Assembly: GCF_009831575.1 (NCBI RefSeq) | Contig: NZ_WUUT01000001.1 | Coordinates: 1-64,000 of the forward strand | DNA length: 64,000 nt | Origin: Halovenus carboxidivorans | GTDB lineage: Archaea; Halobacteriota; Halobacteria; Halobacteriales; Haloarculaceae | Direction of reading: 5' to 3' | Shown: positions 15,615 to 28,028 of the stretch, one piece after another | Position numbering within the stretch: the first letter of the stretch is position 1 | Layout of the letters: every line of letters begins with the position of its first letter | The notes under the pieces: model-generated | Databases searched by the model: none | The model's input: the letters and a program-made list of their open reading frames with translations, nothing else | Told to the model about the DNA's origin: nothing | Position numbers and translations under genes: made by a program

Positions 15615-16022
15615 TCAGTGTCGGCTGATTCGGTTGACTGCCACGTCCGCCGCCGCCGCAGCCGGGTAGACGATTTCGTCGACGAAGCGCCGGTGTCCGT
15701 AGTCTCTCTCGCCGTCTTCCGAGATCCGGAGGATCGTCCGGACGTCCGTGCCGTTCTCTGAGACAGTCTCACAGATTTCGAGATTCACCCCCGTGTCGTC
15801 GGTGAGGGCGGCCACGACATCTGCCTCGGCCAGTCCCGCCCGTTCGAGGATACTGTCGTCAGTTCCGTCCCCCGCAATTACGTTGTGCACCTTCGGCGAC
15901 ACCTGCTCGCACCGCTCGTGGTCTCGTTCGACGATGGTGACCGCGTTTCGCTCCTCGCTGAGTTGTTCTGCGACGCGACGCCCGACCCGGCCACCCCCGA
16001 TAATGATCACGTGTCTTGTCAT
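15615..16022 (-). CDS. TrkA-N domain NAD(H)-binding protein
   Basis: A 135-residue single Rossmann domain of the RCK/TrkA-N family: IIIGGGRVGRRVAEQL at the N-terminus, the acidic IVERD after strand 2, GDGTDDSILERAGL and ALTDDTGVNLEIC. The TrkA-C effector domain is absent. Such stand-alone domains regulate K+ transporters by binding NAD(H). No transporter gene is adjacent, so the partner is unknown. Upstream, TGTAA-AGTG-TTACA at 16053-16066 is a small perfect inverted repeat at promoter distance. Confidence 0.85.
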   Translation of the reverse strand: MTRHVIIIGGGRVGRRVAEQLSEERNAVTIVERDHERCEQVSPKVHNVIAGDGTDDSILERAGLAEADVVAALTDDTGVNLEICETVSENGTDVRTILRISEDGERDYGHRRFVDEIVYPAAAAADVAVNRISRH

Positions 16023-16147
16023 TGCCCTCTGTTATCTATTGTTCAGCCACAGTGTAAAGTGTTACAGACAGTCATTTCGGGGCGCCAACCCTGCGCTGGC
16101 TACCACAGTAGTTCACGAACGACCCAGCGAGCACGCCGCTCCGACCG

Positions 16148-16576
16148 TCACCGTCGTCTCGCTGTTTGGCTCGTCCGGCGGATCGTGTTCCGCAACCGGG
16201 GGAGATAATCCGTCAGATCGCTGGTCGTCAGCATCCCCACTGTCTCGCCGTCGTCGACGACTGGGAGCCGTTGCAGCGAGCGCTCTCTCATCAGCGCCGC
16301 GGCCGTGTGGATCTCCTCGCTACTGGACACGGAGACCAGTGATCTGCTCAGAAACGTCTCCACCCGGACCGCTCCGGTGTCCGCACCGGAAGCGACCTGT
16401 CGCATGATATCTGACTCGGTCACGATGCCGAGCGTCTCTCCGCTGTCCTGATCGACGACGAGCGCCGACCCGACATCTCGGCGCGCGAACAGTTTCGCGA
16501 CCGCGCAGGCCGTCGCCTCCGGACCCACTGTGTAGACCGACTCTGTCATCACGTCACCGACCGTCTGTTCAATCAT
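16148..16576 (-). CDS. Two-CBS-domain protein
   Basis: A 142-residue protein consisting of two CBS domains (VGDVMTESVYTVGPEATACA and VETFLSRSLVSVSSSEEIHT), ending with a basic RNTIRRTSQTARRR tail. CBS pairs bind adenine nucleotides such as AMP, ATP or SAM and regulate partner proteins. It lies head-to-tail behind TrkA-N on the same strand with 125 bases between them, so it may have its own promoter. The partner cannot be named from sequence. Confidence 0.85.
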   Translation of the reverse strand: MIEQTVGDVMTESVYTVGPEATACAVAKLFARRDVGSALVVDQDSGETLGIVTESDIMRQVASGADTGAVRVETFLSRSLVSVSSSEEIHTAAALMRERSLQRLPVVDDGETVGMLTTSDLTDYLPRLRNTIRRTSQTARRR

Positions 16577-16790
16577 ACTCCCTCTCTCTTCCAGGGACGG
16601 TTAACGCTGCCGCGTGGCTGATAGCCAGTCTATAACTAATCGGATAGCTCTGTCAGCGTATCGCATGACCGTCGAGCAACAGTCCGGGACGGACATCGAA
16701 ACTCACCTCCGGCGAGCGTTAGAGACCGCCGAAAACAGCGAGACGAGATATCACCTTCGGGAGGCGCTCCAGAAGTGTTCCGCGGCGGAG

Positions 16791-20606
<3,816 letters not shown>

Positions 20607-20675
20607 TACACGGAGGGAGTTCGCACATCGTAATAAGCCCGGCGATACGGTACGAAACTCGCAGACGAATTTCGA

Positions 20676-20695
20676 ATATCGTATTGTGACGATAT
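20676..20695. promoter_or_regulatory. Perfect inverted repeat between carB and the MaoC gene
   Basis: ATATCGT, six bases ATTGTG, then ACGATAT: seven perfect base pairs, in the 165-base gap between two divergent genes. A TATA-like CTTATTACG (minus strand, about 20627-20638) lies near the carB start. The repeat sits ~70 bases before carB and ~77 before the other gene, so it could regulate either. Confidence 0.5.
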
Positions 20696-20771
20696 CACAC
20701 GTCACCCGTTCGCAGACCCGGGGCCGTTGCCCGGGCGTAGCGTTCTTCCCTCCGCTGGTCGGATACCGGGT

Positions 20772-21155
20772 ATGGACGCGCCCAGCCAGGGAGACACGTA
20801 CACCTTCGAGCGCACGTTCACCCGCGAGGACGTCGAGCAGTTCGCCGAGGTATCGCAGGACACGCAGGCCCGCCACACCGAACCCGACGAGGACGGCCGT
20901 CTCATGGTACACGGTCTCCTGACGGCGACGCTTCCGACCAAGATCGGCGGCGACCTCGACGTGCTGGCGGCGTCGATGGAGTTCGAGTTCACGCGACCGG
21001 TCTACACCGGCGACACCGTCACCTGCGTCTGTACGGTCGAATCCGTCGAGGAGCGACCACAGCGGTACGACCTCAGTATCGACACCGTCTGCCGGAACGA
21101 GTCTGAGACGGTCGTCCTCAGGGCGACGATCGACGGGCACATCTGGAAGGATTAA
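20772..21155 (+). CDS. MaoC-like hot-dog dehydratase-family protein
   Basis: A 127-residue hot-dog fold protein. The N-terminal TYTFERTFTREDVEQFAEVS and the catalytic region VHGLLTATLPTKIGGD resemble MaoC/R-hydratase proteins, with His in VHGL. The common D...N...H catalytic set is only partly visible. ATG 20772 is preferred to an upstream start at 20727, which would translate promoter DNA. It is divergent from carB and convergent with cbiP. The substrate, presumably an acyl-CoA, is unknown. Confidence 0.75.
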   Translation: MDAPSQGDTYTFERTFTREDVEQFAEVSQDTQARHTEPDEDGRLMVHGLLTATLPTKIGGDLDVLAASMEFEFTRPVYTGDTVTCVCTVESVEERPQRYDLSIDTVCRNESETVVLRATIDGHIWKD

Positions 21156-21214
21156 GCCACGATTCGCACACGAACGAATACATCGTATACGCGGTCGGAC
21201 TGGAGCGCAGACCG

Positions 21215-22717
21215 CTACTCGCTCCACGGCTCTCCGAGCCCGAGCGCTCCCAGATCGACGTTGTCGGTGACGAGGTCGGCGGCCCGGTCGTACGGTGATC
21301 GGTCGTCCCGCCGAGCCTCGGGTTCCGGTCGGTTTCTCCCGGCGGCCTCGAACACCCGCTCGACGAACGCCGAGCGGGCGTTGTCGTTCTCGAACAGCCC
21401 GTGGACGTACGTTCCGAGCACCCGTTCCGTCCCGACACTCTCGCCGCCGAGCGGACGCTCGACCGACTCCGTCGGCGTCGACCGACCCATGTGGATCTCG
21501 TAGCCCGAGACTGTCCCCGAGCCACCGGCGAGCGGCCCGACGCCGGAGAGCGTCCGGGTCGTCCGTTCGAGACGCTTGTCGGCGGAAAACCGGGTTTCGA
21601 CCGGGAGTAACCCCACGGCTTCGACCGTCCCAGACACCGCCGTGCTCTCGATGCCGGCGTTCGTGATCCGCTCCCCGAGGATCTGAAAGCCCCCACAGAG
21701 GCCGACGATCGGTCCGTCGAACGCCCGAAGTCGGTCGTCGAACCCCGACTCCCGGAGCGCGAGCAGGTCGTCGACCGTGTTCTTCGAGCCGGGAACGACG
21801 ACGCCGTCGATCCCGGACAACGAGCCGTCGAGTGGCAGATAGACGACCCGAACGCCCGGCTCGCGGGCCAGCGGGTCGAGATCGGTGAAATTCGAGATCC
21901 GCGGCAACCGCGGGACGCCGACGTTGATCGTCCGCTCGTCGGCCACGTCGTCCCCGCCGACGACGCCGCGTTCGTCGCGGTCGGGGATGGAGATGCTGTC
22001 CTCGGCGGGCAGACCGGGGTCGTCGTACGGAATCACGCCCAGCACCGGCACTCCGGTTCGGTCTTCGATCTCCTCGATCCCCGGTTCGAGCAGGCTCCGG
22101 TCGCCGCGGAACTTCGTGATGACCGCGCCCGCGACCTGCCCGTGGAGTCGGTCGGGGAGCAGTTCGAGGGTGCCGTAGAGGCTGGCGAAAGCCCCGCCGC
22201 GCTCGATATCGACGACGACGAGTATCTCGGCGTCGGCGAACTCGGCGGTCTCGACGTTCGCGAGGTCGCGGTCGTGGAGGTTGATCTCCGCGATGCTGCC
22301 GGCTCCCTCGGCGACGATCACGTCGTGGTCGGCCGCGAGTCGCCGGTAGGAGTCGACGGCGGCCTCGCGAGCGCGCTCCCAGTGGTCGTCGTAGTAGTCG
22401 TCGACGCCGACGTGTTCGGTCGCCTCGCCCTGGATCACCAGTTGGCTCTCGCCGTCGCCCCGCGGCTTCAACAGCACGGGGTTCAGGTCCGTCGTCGGCG
22501 TGACCTCCGCCGCCGTCGCCTGGACGTACTGCGCGACGCCGATCTCCCCCCAGTCGCCCGACTGTGAGACGACGACCCGTGCGTTGTTGCTCATGTTCTG
22601 GGCCTTGTACGGCGCGACCGAGACGCCGCGACGGGCGAGTGCTCGGCACAACCCCGCTGCGACGGTGCTCTTCCCGACGTGGCTCGCGGTCCCCGCGATC
22701 AGCACTGTCTCGGTCAT
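21215..22717 (-). CDS. cbiP: Cobyric acid synthase CbiP
   Basis: A 500-residue amidotransferase that makes the b, d, e and g amides of adenosylcobyrinic acid diamide. The N-terminal P-loop [20 protein letters not shown] and [13 protein letters not shown] motifs are characteristic, as is the C-terminal glutamine amidotransferase domain with the Cys nucleophile in [11 protein letters not shown] and the partner His in [10 protein letters not shown]. Length matches the family. It is the last gene of the ten-gene operon that starts at 31141, nine bases after cobA. Confidence 0.95.
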   Translation of the reverse strand: MTETVLIAGTASHVGKSTVAAGLCRALARRGVSVAPYKAQNMSNNARVVVSQSGDWGEIGVAQYVQATAAEVTPTTDLNPVLLKPRGDGESQLVIQGEATEHVGVDDYYDDHWERAREAAVDSYRRLAADHDVIVAEGAGSIAEINLHDRDLANVETAEFADAEILVVVDIERGGAFASLYGTLELLPDRLHGQVAGAVITKFRGDRSLLEPGIEEIEDRTGVPVLGVIPYDDPGLPAEDSISIPDRDERGVVGGDDVADERTINVGVPRLPRISNFTDLDPLAREPGVRVVYLPLDGSLSGIDGVVVPGSKNTVDDLLALRESGFDDRLRAFDGPIVGLCGGFQILGERITNAGIESTAVSGTVEAVGLLPVETRFSADKRLERTTRTLSGVGPLAGGSGTVSGYEIHMGRSTPTESVERPLGGESVGTERVLGTYVHGLFENDNARSAFVERVFEAAGRNRPEPEARRDDRSPYDRAADLVTDNVDLGALGLGEPWSE

Positions 22718-22726
22718 GGTCTCCGC

Positions 22727-23410
22727 TCAGTACTCAGTTCCCTTCCGTGCGCTGTGGCCCGCGTCGAAGGGGTGGCTCTCCTTGGCGACGTTCGTGACGA
22801 GATCGGCCAGTTCGGTGACGTACTCGGGGCGGTCGTGTCCGCCGGTCAACACGAGTTCCAGCCCGTCGGGTTTCGACTCGACCAGGTCGACGACGTTCCC
22901 GGGGTCGACGAGCCCCCGGTTCGCGGCGTAGAGAATCTCGTCGAGGACGAGCATGTGGACGCCCTCTTGCGGTGGTCCGTCGAGCGCGAACGGCGAGTCG
23001 AGGTCGGCATCTCGGCAGCCGTCCAGTAGCTCGCGAGTCCGTTCGAGGGCACCCCGGGCCTGTGCGGCGTGGTCGTCGTCGTCGGAGCCGTCCCGGAAGC
23101 CGTGCCAGCCGTAGTGACCCGCGTTCTCGTAGCTAAAGCCCGGCATCGCGGTGATCGCGTTGTACTCCCCGCGGATCGACTCGACGCTGCCGGCGCCGCC
23201 TTTCATGAACTGGAGCATGTGTACGCGGTAGCCGTGGCCGGCCGCCCGGAAGCCCATCCCCATCGCGGCGGTCGTCTTCCCCTTCCCGTCGCCCCACCAG
23301 ACCTGTGTGAGTCCGAACTCCGCCGGCGCAGCGGGTTCGATCGGCTCGGGCGTCGGCCGCTGGTCGTCCGTCGATTCGTCCGCCGGTTCGCTGTCGTGTT
23401 CGTCTGTCAT
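22727..23410 (-). CDS. cobA: Cob(I)yrinic acid a,c-diamide adenosyltransferase (CobA/BtuR type)
   Basis: A 227-residue protein that transfers the 5'-deoxyadenosyl group of ATP to Co(I) corrinoids. The P-loop WWGDGKGKTTAAMGMGFRAA, the VHMLQFMKG strand and the later LDEILYAANRGLVD (Walker B-like) are diagnostic of CobA/BtuR. The first ~30 residues are an acidic haloarchaeal extension. The start codon overlaps the cbiZ stop by four bases, and it is followed closely by cbiP. Confidence 0.94.
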   Translation of the reverse strand: MTDEHDSEPADESTDDQRPTPEPIEPAAPAEFGLTQVWWGDGKGKTTAAMGMGFRAAGHGYRVHMLQFMKGGAGSVESIRGEYNAITAMPGFSYENAGHYGWHGFRDGSDDDDHAAQARGALERTRELLDGCRDADLDSPFALDGPPQEGVHMLVLDEILYAANRGLVDPGNVVDLVESKPDGLELVLTGGHDRPEYVTELADLVTNVAKESHPFDAGHSARKGTEY

Positions 23411-24123
23411 GAGTGCTCTCGTGGATCGAAAACGTCCGCGCGCTGGTCAGTTACGACGCCGTACCTCGCTGCCTCGACGGTTTCCGGTGGCTCGTCCTCG
23501 GCGTACCGCGCCTCGAAACCCGCTCGGATCGCCTCGCGGACGCAGGCTCGGGCCGCGGCGCCGACCTCGGTCGCGCTCCCGCTGAACTCGGCCTCCTCAC
23601 CGTCGACCGCGCTCCCGACGACGATTGCGTCCGTCGTCGTCCCGGTCACGCCGGCAACGTCGAGCAGCGTCGCGGTCTTCGCTTCGGCGACGACGCTGAC
23701 GAGATTCGCCTGCGCACCGTCTGTCAGCGACCGATCCGTTGCGACGATTAGATTCACCGTTCCGACCGACCCTGGGCCCGCTTCCGAGATATTTCCCTCG
23801 TGAGTCTCTTTCGGATCGGCCGGAAGCGTCGCCGGGTTCGAGAGGCCGACAGTGGCGTAGGCCACCACGGGGCCGAGTCGTGCGCCGCGGGCGTGGTTCA
23901 CGTCGACGCCGGTCAGCAGCGTCGGCCCGGACTCCCGGAATCCCGCCGCCTCGCGTTTTTCGCGGCTGTACCGGTCGATATCCTCGCGCTCCCAGCCCTC
24001 CGGCACGGTGATGTTGTACGCCGCCGGTGCGCGCTCGAACCCACCGCTGTAGCCGGTCGAGAGCCACCGCGCGCCGGGACGCCGAAGTCGGAACACGCCC
24101 TCGGTCACAGCCGGTTCATACAC
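23407..24123 (-). CDS. cbiZ: Adenosylcobinamide amidohydrolase CbiZ
   Basis: A 238-residue CbiZ-family protein. The archaeal CbiZ pattern is present: RWLSTGYSGGFERAPAAYN, LLTGVDVNHARGA and VVAYATVGLSNPATLP, ending VVVGSAVDGE and SATEVGAAARACVREAI. It cleaves the aminopropanol amide of adenosylcobinamide to adenosylcobyric acid, so imported incomplete corrinoids can be rebuilt. Together with cbiB, cobY and cobS this completes archaeal salvage. It overlaps both cobA (four bases) and the cobY-cobD fusion (eight bases). Confidence 0.92.
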   Translation of the reverse strand: MYEPAVTEGVFRLRRPGARWLSTGYSGGFERAPAAYNITVPEGWEREDIDRYSREKREAAGFRESGPTLLTGVDVNHARGARLGPVVAYATVGLSNPATLPADPKETHEGNISEAGPGSVGTVNLIVATDRSLTDGAQANLVSVVAEAKTATLLDVAGVTGTTTDAIVVGSAVDGEEAEFSGSATEVGAAARACVREAIRAGFEARYAEDEPPETVEAARYGVVTDQRADVFDPREHS

Positions 24124-25726
24124 CGTCCACCACCTCCAGCAGTCGGTCGTTCTCCGCCGGCAGTCGGACGGCGACCCGGACGTGATTGTCCAACCCGCGG
24201 AACGTCCGCGCGTCTCTGAGAATCACGCCCTGCTCGCGGGCGGCTTCGAGCACTGCATCCACCGACCGCCCCTTCACGTCGAGCAGCAAAAACGGAGCCG
24301 CAGAGGGCGCGACATCGAACGTCTCGGACAGTTCCGCTCGGAGTCGCTGGCGCTCGCTCTCGACACGCTCTCTTGTCTCTGCAACGAACGCCTCCGCCCG
24401 GAGACAGTGCGTCCCGACGGCGAGTGCCGGGGCGGAGAGATTCCACGTCCGCCGGGCGGCCGACAGCGCCTGCCCGAACCGTCCGGTCGCGACGGCGAAT
24501 CCGGCACGAATCCCGGGCATCCCGTACAGTTTCGTCAGCGCCCGCGCGACGACGACCCCCTCCGTTCCGGCCATCGACGGCTGTTCGGTGAACCCGAGAA
24601 ACGCCTCGTCGACCAGTAGCGTCGTTCCCGCCTCCCGACACGCGGCGGCGAACCGCTCCAGGTCGGCCCTGTCGTACAGCCTCCCGGTCGGGTTGTTCGG
24701 GTTGCAGACGACCGCCGTGGCGTGTCCCGATGGGTCGGCAGCGGGAATCTCCTCGGCGTCGACGAAGACGGGGTCTGCGCCCTGGAGACGGACCTCGCGG
24801 GCGTACTCCCCGAAGCTCGGAGCCGGGACGAGCACGGAGTCGCCCGGGGAGACCGCGAGTTCGATGCTCCGACGGATGGCCGCGAGCCCACCGGGCGTCG
24901 GAACGACGGACTCGGGATCACAGCCGACGTACGCCGCCGCCGCCTCGCGGTACTCTTCCGGCGGCTCCGGCGGATAGCGCTGTGTCTCGCTGAACGCCTT
25001 CCCGTAGACCTCCTCGGTCCCCGGCGGCACCCGCGGATTCGTGTTCGCGCTGAAATCGAGCACGTCGGCTCTGTCGCTGCTCCCGTGGGGCGTCCGACCG
25101 ACCCGCCCTGCGGTTTCGACGCCGCCGGTCGACCGGGCGGTTCCCGGCGGTCGGTCGCCGGCGAGGGACTCGGCGACCGCGGCGTCCTCGGGGTAGTTGA
25201 CGTTCACCGCCACGCGTACGTCGTGGCTGACTGTGACCCCCTCTCGCTCTGTCTCACCGACGACGTTCACACCTGCCGAAGCGATTGTCTGCCCGTCCCG
25301 TTCCATCGTCGTGTCGCTGCTCACCCCGAGCGTTCCTTTGAGGGTATCTGGAACGTAGACGGACAGCGACCCGCTTTCGTGTCGATTCAGCAGTCGATCT
25401 ATCACTTCACCGTCGAGCAGCGGGAGGTCGGCGGCGACTGTCACGACCGGCGGTTCGATCCGGCCGAGAGCGTACCCCAGGTCTGCGACGTAGCCCTCGC
25501 CCGGCGCGTCGATGATCGTCACCGCTTCCCCTCGCTTCGAGTCGAGATACCGGCGCGTCTCCGGGGTGTGCGGGGAGACAACCGCGTAGATGTTCTCGAC
25601 TCGGCTGTCGACGAGCGCCCCGCAGACGCGGTCGACCATCGGAACGCCACCGACCTCGTACAGCGGCTTCTCGGTGTCGGCGCCGAGGCGGGTGCCGCGG
25701 CCGCCGCACATCACGAGAGCGTCCAC
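24116..25726 (-). CDS. cobY-cobD: CobY-CobD fusion: adenosylcobinamide-phosphate guanylyltransferase with threonine-phosphate decarboxylase
   Basis: One 536-residue frame contains two enzymes. Residues 1-~190 are CobY: VDALVMCGGRGTRL matches archaeal CobY starts, so the GTG at 25726 is the start. SPHTPETRRYLDSKRGEAV and VAADLPLL follow. After a Gly/Pro/Arg linker (~190-220) begins a PLP aminotransferase-fold CobD (SANTNPRVPPG, CNPNNPTGRLYDRADL, and the Lys in ALTKLYGMPGIRAGFAV). There is no in-frame ATG or GTG in the linker, so both parts are likely translated as one. CobY activates adenosylcobinamide phosphate with GTP. CobD makes aminopropanol phosphate from threonine phosphate. Confidence 0.9.
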   Translation of the reverse strand: MDALVMCGGRGTRLGADTEKPLYEVGGVPMVDRVCGALVDSRVENIYAVVSPHTPETRRYLDSKRGEAVTIIDAPGEGYVADLGYALGRIEPPVVTVAADLPLLDGEVIDRLLNRHESGSLSVYVPDTLKGTLGVSSDTTMERDGQTIASAGVNVVGETEREGVTVSHDVRVAVNVNYPEDAAVAESLAGDRPPGTARSTGGVETAGRVGRTPHGSSDRADVLDFSANTNPRVPPGTEEVYGKAFSETQRYPPEPPEEYREAAAAYVGCDPESVVPTPGGLAAIRRSIELAVSPGDSVLVPAPSFGEYAREVRLQGADPVFVDAEEIPAADPSGHATAVVCNPNNPTGRLYDRADLERFAAACREAGTTLLVDEAFLGFTEQPSMAGTEGVVVARALTKLYGMPGIRAGFAVATGRFGQALSAARRTWNLSAPALAVGTHCLRAEAFVAETRERVESERQRLRAELSETFDVAPSAAPFLLLDVKGRSVDAVLEAAREQGVILRDARTFRGLDNHVRVAVRLPAENDRLLEVVDGV

Positions 25727-26457
25727 GCCATCACCCCCGCGTGCAGCGCCGTCGCCCGCGCCAGTTCGTTGGTCGCGCCGAGTACGTCCCCGCTCACGCC
25801 GCCGAGGCGTCCTCTCGCCCACCGAGAGACGGCGGCGGCGCTCACCCCCGCACCGAGCAGCGCCGCCGCCCCCGGGAGCAGTCGGGGCCAGCTCAGAAGG
25901 GCTGCTGGGGCCGCGAGCAGTCCGACGACGACCCCATCTCGGGCCGTCGCGTTGCCGGTCAGCGACGACCCGAGGCCGTCGTGTGCAGCAGTCCCGAGGC
26001 AGACGACCCCGGCCATCGCCGCCTTCGCTCCGACCTCCGCGACGACGACGAGCGCCAGCGCCCGTCTCGGCAGGCCAGCCACGCCGACCGCCGCGGTCCC
26101 GAGCGCGAAGACGACCAGCGCGACGCCGAGCACGCCGCCGGTCCCGACTTCGGTGTCTGTCATGACCGCCCGCCGCCGCTGCGGGTCGCCGTGGACGACC
26201 GCGGCGTCACCGAGGTCGGCAACGCCGTCCAGGTGGGTGATCCCCGTCAGACCGTAGACGAGTGCGACGAAGATCACGGCGGCGGTCACGTCAGGTCCCG
26301 GCAGCAGGAAGACGGGTGCGAGGAGGCACCCGAGTAGCAGACCGACGACCGGGAACACCGTCGGCGTCCGCCGAAACGCGTCCCAGTCGCGCTCGCTCCC
26401 GCCGACGGGGATCCGCGAGAGGAACCCGACCGCCCCGCGGACCGCGGCGATGCTCAT
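25711..26457 (-). CDS. cobS: Adenosylcobinamide-GDP ribazoletransferase CobS (cobalamin synthase)
   Basis: A 248-residue integral membrane protein, with about six or seven Ala/Val/Leu-rich segments. FLSRIPVGGSERDW near the start and the acidic motif THLDGVADLGDA are characteristic. It joins adenosylcobinamide-GDP and alpha-ribazole phosphate or alpha-ribazole in the membrane. The start ATG at 26457 overlaps the cbiB stop (ATGA). The 3' end overlaps the cobY start by 16 bases. Confidence 0.92.
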   Translation of the reverse strand: MSIAAVRGAVGFLSRIPVGGSERDWDAFRRTPTVFPVVGLLLGCLLAPVFLLPGPDVTAAVIFVALVYGLTGITHLDGVADLGDAAVVHGDPQRRRAVMTDTEVGTGGVLGVALVVFALGTAAVGVAGLPRRALALVVVAEVGAKAAMAGVVCLGTAAHDGLGSSLTGNATARDGVVVGLLAAPAALLSWPRLLPGAAALLGAGVSAAAVSRWARGRLGGVSGDVLGATNELARATALHAGVMAWTLS

Positions 26458-27371
26458 CCGATCACCCCCGCCGCCCCGGCGGCGACGCCCGCGAGCAGGA
26501 AGGCGACCGCACCGGCGACTGCGACGATTCGAGTCCCCCGGCGGGCCTCGGCCGCGCTCGGCAGGTCCCGCTCCGGGTTGAGGACGTACGCGTCTGTCTT
26601 GACGAGTTTGACATCCAGCACGGCCGCGAGCGTCGCCATCGGCCACCCGGAGTTCGGCGACGGAGGTGCGGACGCCCACTGGCCGGCTCGGACCATCGCG
26701 GCGGGGTCGCCCGCCGCGAGCGCGATACAGCCAGCGCTGACTCGCGCCGGTATCCACATCGCGACGTCGTCGAGTCGGGCGCTCGCCCACCCGACGGGTT
26801 TGCTGCGGTAGCCGAGCATCGAATCCAGCGTGTTCACCGCTTTCACCCAGACCGCCGCCCCGACACCGACCGCCAGCGAGAGGTGGACGCCGACCGCGAA
26901 GGCGGCAAGCGGCGCGACCACCCCGTCTGCGAGGTTCTCCGCCGCGCTCTCCACTGCTCCGCTCCGGAGTTCGCCCGGTGAGAGGGCGGCGGTGTCCCGT
27001 CCGACCAGCGCACTGACGGACTCGCGCGCCGTCGCCGGGTCGGATTCGGTCCCGTCGATCACCTCCTGTGCGACCGAGACGAGCATCCGCAGGCTCACCG
27101 TCGAGAACAGGACAAGTCCCGCGAGCACGCCGGCCAGCGCTGTGCTGATCGCCAGCGCGGCCGCCGTCGTCGCCGCAGCGAGCAGGCCGGCGACGAGCGG
27201 CAGCACGACGGCGACGACCAGCCCGATGACCTTCGGGCGACGCCACTCCCGGTCGACGGCGGCGACGACCCGGCCGAACCACGCGACGGGGTGGACTCGC
27301 TCGGGCGGCTCCTCGAAGAGCAGGTCTCCGGTCAGCGAGAGGCCGACCGCCCCCGCCGCTGTCAGCCCCAT
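26454..27371 (-). CDS. cbiB: Adenosylcobinamide-phosphate synthase CbiB
   Basis: A 305-residue membrane protein that attaches aminopropanol (phosphate) to cobyric acid. Conserved segments are LLFEEPPERVHPVAWFGRVV, SAVESAAENLADGVVAPL (here GAVESAAENLADGVVAPL), VKAVNTLDSMLGYRSKPVGW and a C-terminal NSGWPMATLAAVL. Several hydrophobic helices surround these motifs. The start overlaps the preceding HAD gene by ten bases and the stop overlaps cobS. Confidence 0.93.
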   Translation of the reverse strand: MGLTAAGAVGLSLTGDLLFEEPPERVHPVAWFGRVVAAVDREWRRPKVIGLVVAVVLPLVAGLLAAATTAAALAISTALAGVLAGLVLFSTVSLRMLVSVAQEVIDGTESDPATARESVSALVGRDTAALSPGELRSGAVESAAENLADGVVAPLAAFAVGVHLSLAVGVGAAVWVKAVNTLDSMLGYRSKPVGWASARLDDVAMWIPARVSAGCIALAAGDPAAMVRAGQWASAPPSPNSGWPMATLAAVLDVKLVKTDAYVLNPERDLPSAAEARRGTRIVAVAGAVAFLLAGVAAGAAGVIG

Positions 27372-28027
27372 CTCTCACCCCGCGCGAGCGGTCCGTCGCC
27401 GACGATCCAACTCGACCCGCCGACTTCGCTGATCCCCCCGTCGGTCTCCGGGTCGTCACCGATATGCAACAGCTCTCCGGTCTCGACGCCGAGGGCGTCA
27501 GCGACTGCGGTAAACGCGTGGCTGTCGGGTTTCCGCCAGCCGCAGTCGACGCTCGTCACGACGGCCTCGAACCGCTCTCGGTCGATTCCTGCGCTGTCGA
27601 GGGCGTGTTCGGCCAGTCCGGCGACGGCACAGTTCGAGAGCACACCGACCGGTCGCCGGTCAGTCAGGTACTCGAGCAGGCGCTCGGCACCCGGTCGGGG
27701 TTCGGCCTCGACGGCGAAGGCGGCCCGAACCGCCTCCGCGACGGTCGGCCGTATCTCCTCCCGACGGAGCGGTTCGTTTCGGCTCGCCAGCGCCGCTGCG
27801 ACGTGGTCTGCGAGCGGGAGTTCGCCCCCCTCTTTCACGTCGAGATGTGCCTCGCGGTAGGCTGTCGCCCAGTCGTCTGGCACGCTCACCCCCCGGGCGT
27901 CGAGTTCCCGCGCGACCGCCGCGGCGGGGTCGTCGGGCCGTTCGACGCTGACGAGCGTGCCGAACAGGTCGACGGAGACGGCCGCGCAGTCGGCCACCGC
28001 CGCCCGGAGAGCCGTCTCCCGGCACAT
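27362..28027 (-). CDS. HAD-family hydrolase of the cob operon, substrate unknown
   Basis: A 221-residue HAD protein. Motif I is SVDLFGTLVSVE, with the nucleophile Asp but Phe where phosphatases have the second Asp. Motif II is GVLSNCAV, motif III CGWRKPDSHAF with its Lys, and motif IV IGDDPETDGG. It starts two bases before the end of cbiA's intergenic gap and overlaps cbiB, so it is in the operon. Alpha-ribazole-phosphate phosphatase (CobZ/CobC) is not otherwise visible here and could be its role, but the DxF motif makes simple phosphatase chemistry uncertain. Confidence 0.75.
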   Translation of the reverse strand: MCRETALRAAVADCAAVSVDLFGTLVSVERPDDPAAAVARELDARGVSVPDDWATAYREAHLDVKEGGELPLADHVAAALASRNEPLRREEIRPTVAEAVRAAFAVEAEPRPGAERLLEYLTDRRPVGVLSNCAVAGLAEHALDSAGIDRERFEAVVTSVDCGWRKPDSHAFTAVADALGVETGELLHIGDDPETDGGISEVGGSSWIVGDGPLARGERWG

Positions 28028-28028
28028 C

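Noticed and set aside
20607-22649. Upstream continuation of the carB frame by 680 codons
   Set aside because: It is antisense to the MaoC gene and runs out of frame through cbiP, with Arg-rich composition; CarB starts at 20606 with its first conserved motif.
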